This document shows, piece by piece, positions 6,774 through 15,178 of a stretch of 64,000 nt of DNA. Made by a program: the position numbers and the translations under genes. Position 1 is the stretch's first letter. Every line of letters begins with the position of its first letter. Source of the DNA: an uncultured Bacteroidales bacterium (lineage in GTDB: Bacteria > Bacteroidota > Bacteroidia > Bacteroidales > Paludibacteraceae); NCBI GenBank assembly GCA_900316845.1, contig ONEG01000007.1:1-64000 (forward strand). Direction: 5' to 3'. The notes beneath the pieces were generated by a model. It was not told where the DNA came from. It was given only the letters and a program-made list of their open reading frames with translations, and did not search any database.

Positions 6774-9700
6774 ATGTCAGATTACGCAACAAACACGTCC
6801 GTCAATCTAATGATAAACGGACAGCAGGCAGCCGAGACGCTCGCCAACCTGAAGAAGCATGCGCTTGACCTATCCGAGCAGATTGCCAAAGCAGCTGCAG
6901 CCGGTGACAAACTCACCCTGCAAAAACTCCGGAAAGAACTCCGGGACACCAATCGTCAGATTAAGGAAATGGAGTCATCCACCATGCAGGTCGATAACGT
7001 CCTCCGGCGTCTTGATAAGGCAACCCCGAAGGAGTTGCAGAAAACGCTCCAAACGCTCAATAAGCAATTGGACTACATGGAGCGTGGCTCTGAGGCATGG
7101 AACATCCAAGCTCAGCGCATAAGGATGGTTAAGGATGAGATTTCCCGTGTGAACGGAGAACTTGCCAAGTCTCAAACGTTCCTTGAGCGGTTCAATGCTA
7201 AGTGGCAAGAGTGGCAGACTGCCGCCATGGGAGGTGTCGCCATTATAACTGGCGCCGTGTTGGCGGGAAAGAAAGCGGTGCAGATGTATGCCGAGATGGA
7301 GCAGGAAATGGCATCTGTCCGCAAGTACACTGGCATGACCGCAGAGCAAGTCGAACATCTAAACGAGGAGTTTAAGAAGATCGACACACGCTCTCCGCGC
7401 GAGGAGTTGAATCGCCTGGCACAAGAAGCTGGCCGCCTCGGCAAATCTTCCGAGGAGGACGTTCTTGGCTTCGTAAAGGCGGCTGACCAAATCAATGTAG
7501 CGTTGGATGATCTTGGAGAGGGGGCTACGTTGCAACTCTCTAAACTTACGTCCATCTTTGGGGATGAAGAACGGCTCGGCACGGAACGGTCGCTCCTTGC
7601 TGTTGGCTCTGTGATTAACGAGTTATCGCAGAACTGCACGGCTGGAGCTGCATACCTTTCTCAGTTCGGCCAACGACTTGCAGGTGTTGGCGCACAAGCC
7701 GGTATGACCGTCCCGCAGGTCATGGCCTTTGGCGCTGTTCTTGATTCCCAAGGACAAAAGGTAGAGATGTCCGCCACGGCACTCTCTAAACTCATCATGA
7801 ATCTTTTCAAGAACACAGAGAAAATTGCCAGCGCGACCGGCATGGATCTTGAAAAGTTTAACGCTGCCCTCAAAAGTTCTACGAACGAGGGTCTATTGAT
7901 GTTGCTCAACCGCTTGAACGAGTTAGGCGATATGTCCGTCCTTGCACCCGTGTTCGCTGACATGGGTGAGAACGGTGCTCGCGCTTCTGCGGTCATTTCG
8001 GCACTTGCCGGGAATATCGACATGCTTGTCTGGGAGCAGCAGGAGGCTGCCAAAGCCTTTGATGAGGCCACGTCCGTCACAAAAGAGTTTGAGGTGCAGA
8101 ACAATACTGTTCAGGCAAGTTTGGACAAGGCTCGCAAAGGCTTTCAAGAGATGGCTATTTCCTTGGGTCAGGAACTGATGCCGGTAATGCGGCACTTCAT
8201 TTCGTCCACGTCTGCAACGATGCGTATTATGCTCAATTTGGTGAAGTTCATCAAGGAGCATAGAACGGCCATTCTTTCCTTGGCTGCCGCTGTTGCTACT
8301 TACACCGTAGCGGTTAATCTCGCCTTAATCAAAGAGAAAGCACATGCAGCGCTGCTCGCCTTAAAAACGGCTGCTATGCACGTGCATCGTGTGGCAGTTT
8401 TGGCAGCGTCCGTCGCTTATAACCGGATGACCGGTAATGTCACCCGCGCTGATGCCGCTATGAAACTGCTCAATGCCACCATGCTCACTAATCCGTATGC
8501 CTTGGTAGCAGCTGCCATTATTGGGGCAACAGTAGCGCTCGTGGCTTATATCAAGAAACGCCGTGAGGCCACCGCTGCCGAGAAAGCCATCAAAGAGGTG
8601 CAGGATGATATCACAAGGCAGTATGCGGAACAGAAGGGCAAGATAGATATGCTTATCGCAACTGTCAATGATGAGAAAAGAGCCTTGGGCAACAGGCGCA
8701 AAGCACTCGAAGAGTTGCGCAAAATCGTTCCCGGTTATCACGCGGAACTAACCGCCGAAGGGCAGCTCATCAAGAACAACAAGGAAGCCATCGACGACTA
8801 CCTTGTAGCCCTCAATAAACAGATTGCGCTCAAAGCATATCAGGAGAAATTGGAGGAGGCATATCGTAAGCGTGCAGAACTGGAGATGAAACTGGATGAA
8901 CAAACGGCTGACAGGGATGCAAAACAAGCGGATTATCGTCAGAAAAGCGCCAAAGTGTCCGGGCAGAAGAATATCACGGTGGACACCTTCAAGGCTGACG
9001 CCGCTTGGAACAGATACATGTCCGCAGATAAGGACGTGAAGAAAACTACGGCTGCTATGCAGGAACTGGACGAGGTTATTGCTGCTATCAACAAGAAAGT
9101 AGGCGAATATGCCGACGGCATGCAGCAGGTTGCACAAACAACCGACGAAGTGGAAGAAGTTACCTCCGGTGGTGGTCAATTACCTGCCGGTGGCGACGAC
9201 AAAAAGGCTGATAAGGGGAACAAGTTCCAAAAAGAGGATGATTGGCGCGAGCGCGAGCAGGCTCTCAACCGCATTGCCTATGCCAAAGGCACGGCAGACT
9301 ACGAGCAGTACAATGCCCGTATGTTGGAAATCGAGGTCGAATACAACAGGCGCAAGTTGCTGCATAAAGACTTGGTCGGTAACGAGCAAGTGACCATTGA
9401 GGCCTCCTATCAGGAAGCGCTCAAGAAGCAACATCAGAACGCAGTCGAGGGCACTGTGCAGCAGGAGGAAGAAGCCTACAAGGAAGTGATGGCAGTCCTT
9501 CAGCAGCGGTACATGGACGGCGAGTTGTCCGCGCGCCAGTACCAGAACGCAATTGAGATGGCGGAGCTGGAGCACTTGCAAAAGGTCGTTAACCTCTATG
9601 ACGAGAACTCCAAGGAGCGGATCAAAGCCGAAAAGCACTATCACGACACATCGCTCAAATACCAACAGAAGCACTTGCAGGAAGCCCGGCAAGCGCAAGA

Positions 9701-10799
9701 ACAAATGCGCCAAGCGTATTTCACAAAAGGTTTCCGCGTCACGGACGACGAGTCCTACCAACGCGACATGCAGAACCTGGAGTTGGTATATAAGCAGATG
9801 TTGAAAGCTGCCGGGGACAGTTCCCGTGATCGGCTCCGCGTCGAGCGTGCTTTCTATGAAGCCAAGTACCAGTTGGCACGCAAGTACAACAAGCGTGAAG
9901 CAAAGGAACTCAAACGTTCCTTCCGTGGCGCCATTGACGATAGCATCGCATGGCTGGAGTCCGACGCTGGCAAAGCCATGACAGAGTCGTTCTCAACGAT
10001 CGTCAATCAGATGGGGGCCATCTTCTCCGGCTTGTCAGACATCATCCAAGCCGAGTTGGATATCCAAACCGCAAGGATCGAAGCCAAGTATGACCGGGAA
10101 ATCTCGTATGCGGAGGGAAATAAGTCGCAGGAGGTCGCTCTGGAGCAGCAGAAGCAAAAGGAGATCGGCAAAGCCAAGCAGGAAGCAAACCGTAAGATGT
10201 TTGCCATGCAGGTCATGCAAGCCGTGGCACAGACCGCCATGTCTGCTATCGCCGCTTACTCATCTGCTGCAGCTATTCCGGTGGTCGGCTTTGTCATGGC
10301 ACCTATAGCAGCTGCTATGGCAGTCGCCGCCGGAGCTATTCAGATTGCTGCCATCAAGAAGCAACAGGAAGCCTCGGAAGCCACCGGGTATATGGAGGGT
10401 GGTTTCACCAAGCCCGGACGCAAGGATGAACCTGCCGGTATCGTCCATGCAGGGGAATGGGTAGCAAGTCAAGACTTGCTCCGCAATCCCCAAGCCCGTG
10501 CCATGATCGAAACCCTCGATTATGCCCAGCGTACCAATACCGTCGGTCGTCTGTCCGCCTCCGATGTTTCGCAATCTATCACGGCTCCACAACGGATAGC
10601 CAAGGCGTCCTCCAATGGCGAGTTGCTTGCCGTCGCTGCCGCGTCACAAGCCTTGTCACGCTCCGTTTCCGAGATGAACAACCGCCTACACGAGCCGTTT
10701 GTTACGGTGAACACTGTCACCGGTGATGCAGGCATCAAGAAAGCACAGGATGAGTACAACCAACTAATGCGTAACAAAACCCCTAAATCCCGTAGATAA
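6774..10799 (+). CDS. Phage tail tape measure protein (TP901-type)
   Basis: 1341 residues from ATG 6774 (MSDYATNTSVNLMINGQQ), chosen because it follows the promoter at 6746-6753; an ATG at 6657 would start before it. An N-terminal coiled coil (about 20-120) precedes the conserved TP901 minor-tail core (about 180-450, with MTAEQVEHLNEEFKKIDTRS), hydrophobic segments near 500-600, long coiled coils with a Gly-rich hinge (SGGGQLPAGGDD), and an Ala-rich hydrophobic region near the C-terminus. Tape measures set tail length at about 0.15 nm per residue, so a tail near 200 nm is expected, which means a siphovirus. Its stop overlaps the next start (TAATG). No frameshift seen. Confidence 0.92.
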   Translation: MSDYATNTSVNLMINGQQAAETLANLKKHALDLSEQIAKAAAAGDKLTLQKLRKELRDTNRQIKEMESSTMQVDNVLRRLDKATPKELQKTLQTLNKQLDYMERGSEAWNIQAQRIRMVKDEISRVNGELAKSQTFLERFNAKWQEWQTAAMGGVAIITGAVLAGKKAVQMYAEMEQEMASVRKYTGMTAEQVEHLNEEFKKIDTRSPREELNRLAQEAGRLGKSSEEDVLGFVKAADQINVALDDLGEGATLQLSKLTSIFGDEERLGTERSLLAVGSVINELSQNCTAGAAYLSQFGQRLAGVGAQAGMTVPQVMAFGAVLDSQGQKVEMSATALSKLIMNLFKNTEKIASATGMDLEKFNAALKSSTNEGLLMLLNRLNELGDMSVLAPVFADMGENGARASAVISALAGNIDMLVWEQQEAAKAFDEATSVTKEFEVQNNTVQASLDKARKGFQEMAISLGQELMPVMRHFISSTSATMRIMLNLVKFIKEHRTAILSLAAAVATYTVAVNLALIKEKAHAALLALKTAAMHVHRVAVLAASVAYNRMTGNVTRADAAMKLLNATMLTNPYALVAAAIIGATVALVAYIKKRREATAAEKAIKEVQDDITRQYAEQKGKIDMLIATVNDEKRALGNRRKALEELRKIVPGYHAELTAEGQLIKNNKEAIDDYLVALNKQIALKAYQEKLEEAYRKRAELEMKLDEQTADRDAKQADYRQKSAKVSGQKNITVDTFKADAAWNRYMSADKDVKKTTAAMQELDEVIAAINKKVGEYADGMQQVAQTTDEVEEVTSGGGQLPAGGDDKKADKGNKFQKEDDWREREQALNRIAYAKGTADYEQYNARMLEIEVEYNRRKLLHKDLVGNEQVTIEASYQEALKKQHQNAVEGTVQQEEEAYKEVMAVLQQRYMDGELSARQYQNAIEMAELEHLQKVVNLYDENSKERIKAEKHYHDTSLKYQQKHLQEARQAQEQMRQAYFTKGFRVTDDESYQRDMQNLELVYKQMLKAAGDSSRDRLRVERAFYEAKYQLARKYNKREAKELKRSFRGAIDDSIAWLESDAGKAMTESFSTIVNQMGAIFSGLSDIIQAELDIQTARIEAKYDREISYAEGNKSQEVALEQQKQKEIGKAKQEANRKMFAMQVMQAVAQTAMSAIAAYSSAAAIPVVGFVMAPIAAAMAVAAGAIQIAAIKKQQEASEATGYMEGGFTKPGRKDEPAGIVHAGEWVASQDLLRNPQARAMIETLDYAQRTNTVGRLSASDVSQSITAPQRIAKASSNGELLAVAAASQALSRSVSEMNNRLHEPFVTVNTVTGDAGIKKAQDEYNQLMRNKTPKSRR

Positions 10800-12622
10800 T
10801 GGAAATATATGTGGACCATAAATTAGCCGTTTTGAAGAAAGGTACGGCATTCGATTTTGTCAGCGAAAACCGCTATTTTTCCGGAGCTGACAGTTATTCT
10901 ATGACCATCACGTTTCCGCTTGCCGGATGCGCGCAGAACATAGCTATTTTCGGTCACATCAACCGAAAGGATGTGGTGGCGCAGCAGTTGCTTTTTGACT
11001 GTGAGATCCGTGATCGTAGTTTCTACAAACACGGCTCAATTACCATCACCGAAATCAATGATGTGGAGGTAAAAACGCAGTTCTTGGAAGGTCGCTCCGT
11101 GCAGAACTATTCCGACAGTTTCGATGTGCTCTATATCAATGAAATGGAGTTAGGTTATCCCGACACGTCACCGTCCTCGTTTCCGGCAAATTCGCACATC
11201 GCTCATAGCTTTGGTAATGGCCTTAATTACTTGGCTTTGCCGTGGGTAAATAACTCCACCGGAAACATCCAAAATCGCACGAATGATACAGATGACTGGC
11301 CTTCGTCGTGGTATTACGATACGCGTGGACTGTCGTTCCAGCCGTATCTCATTTATCTCCTTCAGCAGATCTGCAACGCGGTCGGTTATACCTATGATTT
11401 CTCGAAACTGATGAATAGCCAATACAAGTACTTGGTTGTATGCAATACGCTGCCGTATGCGTGGAAGTGTTTTAACTGGGCAACTGCCTTGCCACATTGG
11501 ACGCTCACAGAGCTGTTTGAGCAACTGGAGTATTTCCTCAATGGGGAGTTCGACATCGATCATGTTTCGAAGCATATATCGTTCCGCTTTTCCACGGAAG
11601 CGATTGCTTCGGCGGGTACAGTTGAGTTAACGAACATCGTGGACGAGTTCTCCTCAACCGTGGAGGATGCTGGTTCTTGTAAATACAGGGAATACGTCAA
11701 CCTCAAATTTGCGGAATGTGACCATAGGAAATGGAAATACTATTCCTGCAAATGGTTCGTTGACATGATGAAAAATCAAGACGTTATTTTGTCTTATAGT
11801 TTGGGTACGTATAATAGCGGTCGGTTTTACCGAGAGGTCAATGGTGCGCAGCGTCTCTATGTGGAGATGAGAGGCGCAGCGGACTATGTGCAGGAGGAAT
11901 ATAACGGATGGAGTCCAAGCTTTCTCTATTATTGTAAATCAGAGGATACCTACTTTGTATTGCGTAATTATGGCTCATATTTGGTAGACCCTAATCAGCC
12001 TGCTAATTTGTCCGGCAATACTCGTTATCTGAATACCTTGGAGCCAGTCAATATGTTTGGTGACTCTATCATCGATGAGAATGCAGAGACGATTGAAGTG
12101 AAGATAGTGCCGGTGTGGATTGATGAAGCGTACGCTGACGGTAATTTCAAAGGCAATGCCTTCTTCTTGGAGTGTGGCGAGTACCTGAACGGTGCCAATA
12201 ATATGATACCTTGGGACTATGCCGATAAGAAACTATCGGCGGGCGAAAGTGAAAAGTCGGTAGAGTACTTTGACAAGTTGTATATGGGCTTCTGGACGGG
12301 TAGCACCTATAATGCCATGCGTGGTAAGCTGTTGCATCCGGTGATTGACCATATACTGACGTACCCGCGTGAGATGGACTTTGAGGCGACAGGCTTGAGT
12401 ATGCGCTTGCGCTCTAAGTTGTTTGGATCTAACTCCCAGACGCACCGCATAGCGTCCAATAAGAAGTATAAGTTTAGCTTCTTGGCGAAGGACGTGCCCA
12501 ATGTGCGCTCGCTGTTCATCATCCATGGTCAGCGGTATATCTGTGAGAAGATAACCGCCAACTTCACGGAGGATGGTATGTCAGAACTGATGAAAGGAGA
12601 GTTTTGGCTGGTCGAGGACTAA
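10799..12622 (+). CDS. Phage distal tail/baseplate protein (unknown family)
   Basis: 607 residues, directly coupled to the tape-measure gene by a one-base overlap. No signal peptide, many Trp/Tyr-rich beta segments and no coiled coil. Early text (MEIYVDHKLAVLKKGTAFDF, then SMTITFPLAG) resembles tail proteins of Bacteroides siphophages that begin with a small beta domain, but I cannot assign a named domain. Being the gene after the tape measure, it is probably a tail-tip or baseplate component. It ends 19 bases before the convergent integrase stop. The gene is certain; the exact role is inferred. Confidence 0.75.
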   Translation: MEIYVDHKLAVLKKGTAFDFVSENRYFSGADSYSMTITFPLAGCAQNIAIFGHINRKDVVAQQLLFDCEIRDRSFYKHGSITITEINDVEVKTQFLEGRSVQNYSDSFDVLYINEMELGYPDTSPSSFPANSHIAHSFGNGLNYLALPWVNNSTGNIQNRTNDTDDWPSSWYYDTRGLSFQPYLIYLLQQICNAVGYTYDFSKLMNSQYKYLVVCNTLPYAWKCFNWATALPHWTLTELFEQLEYFLNGEFDIDHVSKHISFRFSTEAIASAGTVELTNIVDEFSSTVEDAGSCKYREYVNLKFAECDHRKWKYYSCKWFVDMMKNQDVILSYSLGTYNSGRFYREVNGAQRLYVEMRGAADYVQEEYNGWSPSFLYYCKSEDTYFVLRNYGSYLVDPNQPANLSGNTRYLNTLEPVNMFGDSIIDENAETIEVKIVPVWIDEAYADGNFKGNAFFLECGEYLNGANNMIPWDYADKKLSAGESEKSVEYFDKLYMGFWTGSTYNAMRGKLLHPVIDHILTYPREMDFEATGLSMRLRSKLFGSNSQTHRIASNKKYKFSFLAKDVPNVRSLFIIHGQRYICEKITANFTEDGMSELMKGEFWLVED

Positions 12623-12641
12623 TCCCCGACCGCCATTGCTC

Positions 12642-13802
12642 TTAGAACTTTTCGGAGTGCTTGCGGACCTTCTCAACAAGGTTGTCGTCCACGTGATCAC
12701 AGTAAATGGACGTGATGTTGAGGTTGTGGTGGTCTGCTGCTCCCTTAACAGTATTTGCGTCTGCTCCATTATCAAACAAGCTGATAATACCCGTATCACG
12801 GAGGGAGTAGAGCTGCATGGTGTCCGGGAGGTGGCAGTCCTTTCGCATCTTCGCCCAGGTGTTACGATACATCTTCGTGCTGATAGGCTCTTTGCCGGGA
12901 AGATAGCCGTTAGAGATGAGGTAGTCATCCGGATTGGCTCCGGCAAGGTTACGGCTCAGTATCTCGATTAACTCGTCACTGAGAACGGCATTACGCGAGT
13001 ACTTGGTTTTGGTGATACTGCCATCCAAGCGGATTACCTTGTTTTCCAAGTCCACGTTGCTCACGCGCAACCTGCTGATTTCGGCAGGTCGGATCAGTGA
13101 TTGGAACACCAATTCGCAGATGAGCAGATACCCCTGCTGATGCTTCATGAAATAGTCACGGATGATAGAGCGTGCATCAGCGTTAACCACGGTACGCTTT
13201 TTAGCCTCTTTCTTTTTCTTCTCAATGCCATAGAATGGGTTTTTCTCGATGTATTTCTTCTTCACGCACCACGTAAAGAATGCTTGCGCGCTCACGAGGT
13301 TGTTATTAAAGGTGGCGTTTGCCCATTTGCGGGCTAAACGCTGCTCATCTAAGAAGCGCACAGCCATCACATCAGTAAAGTCCCCAAGGAGCATATCGGG
13401 GGCTTTCTTCTCGCACCATTCTATCAGCATTTTGCTGAAGGATTTGTAACTGTGCAAGGTGTCTGGACGAAGATCTTTCTCCACATCCTGAAAATACTTG
13501 TCGTACATGGCAGAAATAGGGAGTGTGACAGGCTTCTCGTTGGTGGTAGTCTCCGTAAAGGGATTCCATCCATTAGCCAACTTTACATTAAGCTGGGCGC
13601 AAATGGTGTTAGCCTGCACACGGAACTCCATTGCCGTGCGGCAACGCTTGCGTAGGTTGTTTAGCCGGAACTTGCGGCGTTCTAAAACTTGGGTGAACGG
13701 ATTGGTTACATAATACTCGATAAACCATCCAGTCGCGATGTGCTTCACTACCGCCGGGGCATAGCCCGCAAAGAGCGGTGAAAATTGACTTAGTGTTGAC
13801 AT
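12642..13802 (-). CDS. Tyrosine recombinase (phage integrase)
   Basis: 386 residues: N-terminal arm-binding and SAM-like core-binding region (about 1-200) and C-terminal catalytic domain. Catalytic features visible: Arg in QSLIRPAEISRL, the second arginine in LYSLRDTGI, His in DHHNLNITS, and the nucleophile Tyr in SIYCDHV. At the first position of the usual HxxR box the residue is Tyr (YSLR), a variation known in some Bacteroidota phage integrases. The gene points away from the attachment site, which begins 185 bases upstream of its start. It should integrate and excise the phage at the tRNA-His core. Confidence 0.93.
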   Translation of the reverse strand: MSTLSQFSPLFAGYAPAVVKHIATGWFIEYYVTNPFTQVLERRKFRLNNLRKRCRTAMEFRVQANTICAQLNVKLANGWNPFTETTTNEKPVTLPISAMYDKYFQDVEKDLRPDTLHSYKSFSKMLIEWCEKKAPDMLLGDFTDVMAVRFLDEQRLARKWANATFNNNLVSAQAFFTWCVKKKYIEKNPFYGIEKKKKEAKKRTVVNADARSIIRDYFMKHQQGYLLICELVFQSLIRPAEISRLRVSNVDLENKVIRLDGSITKTKYSRNAVLSDELIEILSRNLAGANPDDYLISNGYLPGKEPISTKMYRNTWAKMRKDCHLPDTMQLYSLRDTGIISLFDNGADANTVKGAADHHNLNITSIYCDHVDDNLVEKVRKHSEKF

Positions 13803-13987
13803 TTTTTTTTCTCCATTTTCTTTGCCGAAAACAGAGTTACGATGTCAGATATTTTAGCGCTTTTGATCCAAATAATCCCGCAATTTTTTGATTAAATTTT
13901 CGGGCCATTTTCGGGACACTTTTAACGAAAATCCGTCATAACTTGTTTAGTTACAACGGATTAAGATTTTTGTCTTAGCCTCCCCAC
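13803..13987. other. Non-coding integrase-attachment interval
   Basis: AT-rich, no gene. It contains the integrase promoter region and a short direct repeat, TTTTCGGG/TTTTCGGG (around 13897-13916), plus TAACTTGTTTAGTTA near 13939, which could be arm-type integrase sites. It ends where the tRNA-His core begins. Confidence 0.4.
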
Positions 13988-14036
13988 GACACTCGGAACC
14001 ACAATCCGATGCTCTACCAACTGAGCTAAGACCACC
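13988..14036 (-). pseudogene. Truncated tRNA-His (attachment-site half)
   Basis: From 14036 downward the minus strand reads as tRNA-His (G-1, acceptor GTGGTCT, D arm, anticodon GTG) up to the variable loop. Beyond 13988 the T-arm loop TTCGA and the acceptor 3' strand are missing, replaced by integrase-side sequence. 13988-14029 is identical to 5718-5759; after one mismatch the identity continues into the leader (ACCACCATGCTGCT). This is the expected look of one phage-host junction formed inside a tRNA gene. Confidence 0.85.
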
Positions 14037-14062
14037 ATGCTGCTTTTTCACAAAAGCGGGTG

Positions 14063-14070
14063 CAAAGGTA
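14063..14070 (-). promoter_or_regulatory. -7 promoter box of the truncated tRNA-His
   Basis: TACCTTTG on the minus strand, 27 bases before the tRNA 5' end, like the copy at 5793-5800. It now would transcribe a broken tRNA towards the integrase gene. Confidence 0.65.
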
Positions 14071-14143
14071 CTGCTTTTTTTTGATATATGCAAATTTTTT
14101 TGACTTTTTTTGCAAAAAATTTTCATATATGGAATTTTTGTAG

Positions 14144-14151
14144 TACCTTTG
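14144..14151 (+). promoter_or_regulatory. -7 promoter box of the beta-barrel/giant adhesin operon
   Basis: TACCTTTG, about 64 bases before the ATG at 14215. The leader contains a GC-rich region able to pair (GCGTGC near 14165 with GCACGC near 14186). Confidence 0.7.
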
Positions 14152-14214
14152 CGGCGCATTTTTTATGCGTGCAGGCGCTTCGCGGGCACGCTCATGTAAA
14201 TCAATAAGTATTAT

Positions 14215-15171
14215 ATGACACAGGAAAAGACAAAAAAACTCACTTGGCGAATGATAGTGATGGCGGGATTGATGCTCATGGCAACAAACGTACAAGGCCA
14301 GAGTTGGAAGCGCCATCACAGTGCTTTTGAGGACGGAGATGATTTTCATTTCGGCTATATCAGTGGCAGCGTAGGTTACTCGATGTTGCAGACGACGATC
14401 CAGAACGCGATGCCGGAAGGTAGCGTAGGCGGTGCAGTAGGTTTGGGTTATGAGTTTCGCAATAGTGGCTTATGGGCGAACTTAGGCGTACAGATGAGTT
14501 TTCACCGGTCATCGTTGCTGGTTGATCCGTACACGGTGAGCAAGCCGGGGCAGGACACTCAGGGCAAAGCGGTAACGTTGCTGTACCGGGTGAAGCAGAC
14601 GGATAAGATCGAATGGAACTATATCGATGTGCCGTTGATGGCGGGATACTATGTGCGTGGCTTTCATATCGGTGCAGGAATCAAGATCAGCTATGCGCTG
14701 AACCCGAAGACGACTTCGTCGGGAACGTATAACTTAGGCGGTCTGTACGACGGCTACGAGAAGGTGATTGAGAACGTGGGTCACGGGTATGAGGAGTATG
14801 AATTCAAGAACACGGTGAAGAACCAGTTGAATGTAGGCGTGAGTCTGATTGGTGAGATCGGTTATGACCTGTTGTCCTCGATGCCGACGCGGAGCCGGAT
14901 ATGTCATGTATTGAAATTAGCCTTTTACTTCGAATACGGTCTGAACACGCAGTTGCGCGGATGGGACGGAGCGCCCCAAGAGCGCGTAGCGCCTAACTCT
15001 CCGGCACTCCCTACCCCGGCGACGAACGTGACGATCAATCCGTATCTGAACACGTTTGACCCACCGAAGCGTGCGGTACCGTTCTTCACAGGTGTGAAGC
15101 TGACGTATATGATCGGCGGCAGCCGGACGGCACGAGTAGGCATGCATCATGGATGTATGTGTTATAATTAA
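14215..15171 (+). CDS. Outer-membrane beta-barrel protein paired with the giant surface protein
   Basis: 318 residues. A signal peptide (about 1-29, MAGLMLMATNVQGQS) is followed by alternating strands with aromatic girdles typical of small outer-membrane barrels (for example GYISGSVGYSM, GGAVGLGYEF, YIDVPLMAGYYV, FHIGAGIKISYAL) and a last strand FFTGVKLTYMIGG. It ends seven bases before the giant repeat protein, so they form one operon. In Bacteroidota, giant T9SS adhesins such as SprB are encoded beside outer-membrane partners (SprF); the layout is the same, but I do not see SprF/PorP sequence features, so a partner role is inference. The alternative is an unrelated OmpW/PorT-like barrel. 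Confidence 0.8.
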   Translation: MTQEKTKKLTWRMIVMAGLMLMATNVQGQSWKRHHSAFEDGDDFHFGYISGSVGYSMLQTTIQNAMPEGSVGGAVGLGYEFRNSGLWANLGVQMSFHRSSLLVDPYTVSKPGQDTQGKAVTLLYRVKQTDKIEWNYIDVPLMAGYYVRGFHIGAGIKISYALNPKTTSSGTYNLGGLYDGYEKVIENVGHGYEEYEFKNTVKNQLNVGVSLIGEIGYDLLSSMPTRSRICHVLKLAFYFEYGLNTQLRGWDGAPQERVAPNSPALPTPATNVTINPYLNTFDPPKRAVPFFTGVKLTYMIGGSRTARVGMHHGCMCYN

Positions 15172-15178
15172 GAAAATC

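Noticed and set aside
5767..13987. An 8.2-kb phage satellite bounded by the two tRNA-His copies
   Set aside because: Possible from the att layout, but the genes inside (tape measure, tail protein) complete the set outside (structural, lysis), and both sides carry the same kind of array and promoter, so one phage is simpler.
14215..15171. SprF/PorP assignment for the barrel next to the giant protein
   Set aside because: Only the gene order supports it; I see no specific sequence feature.
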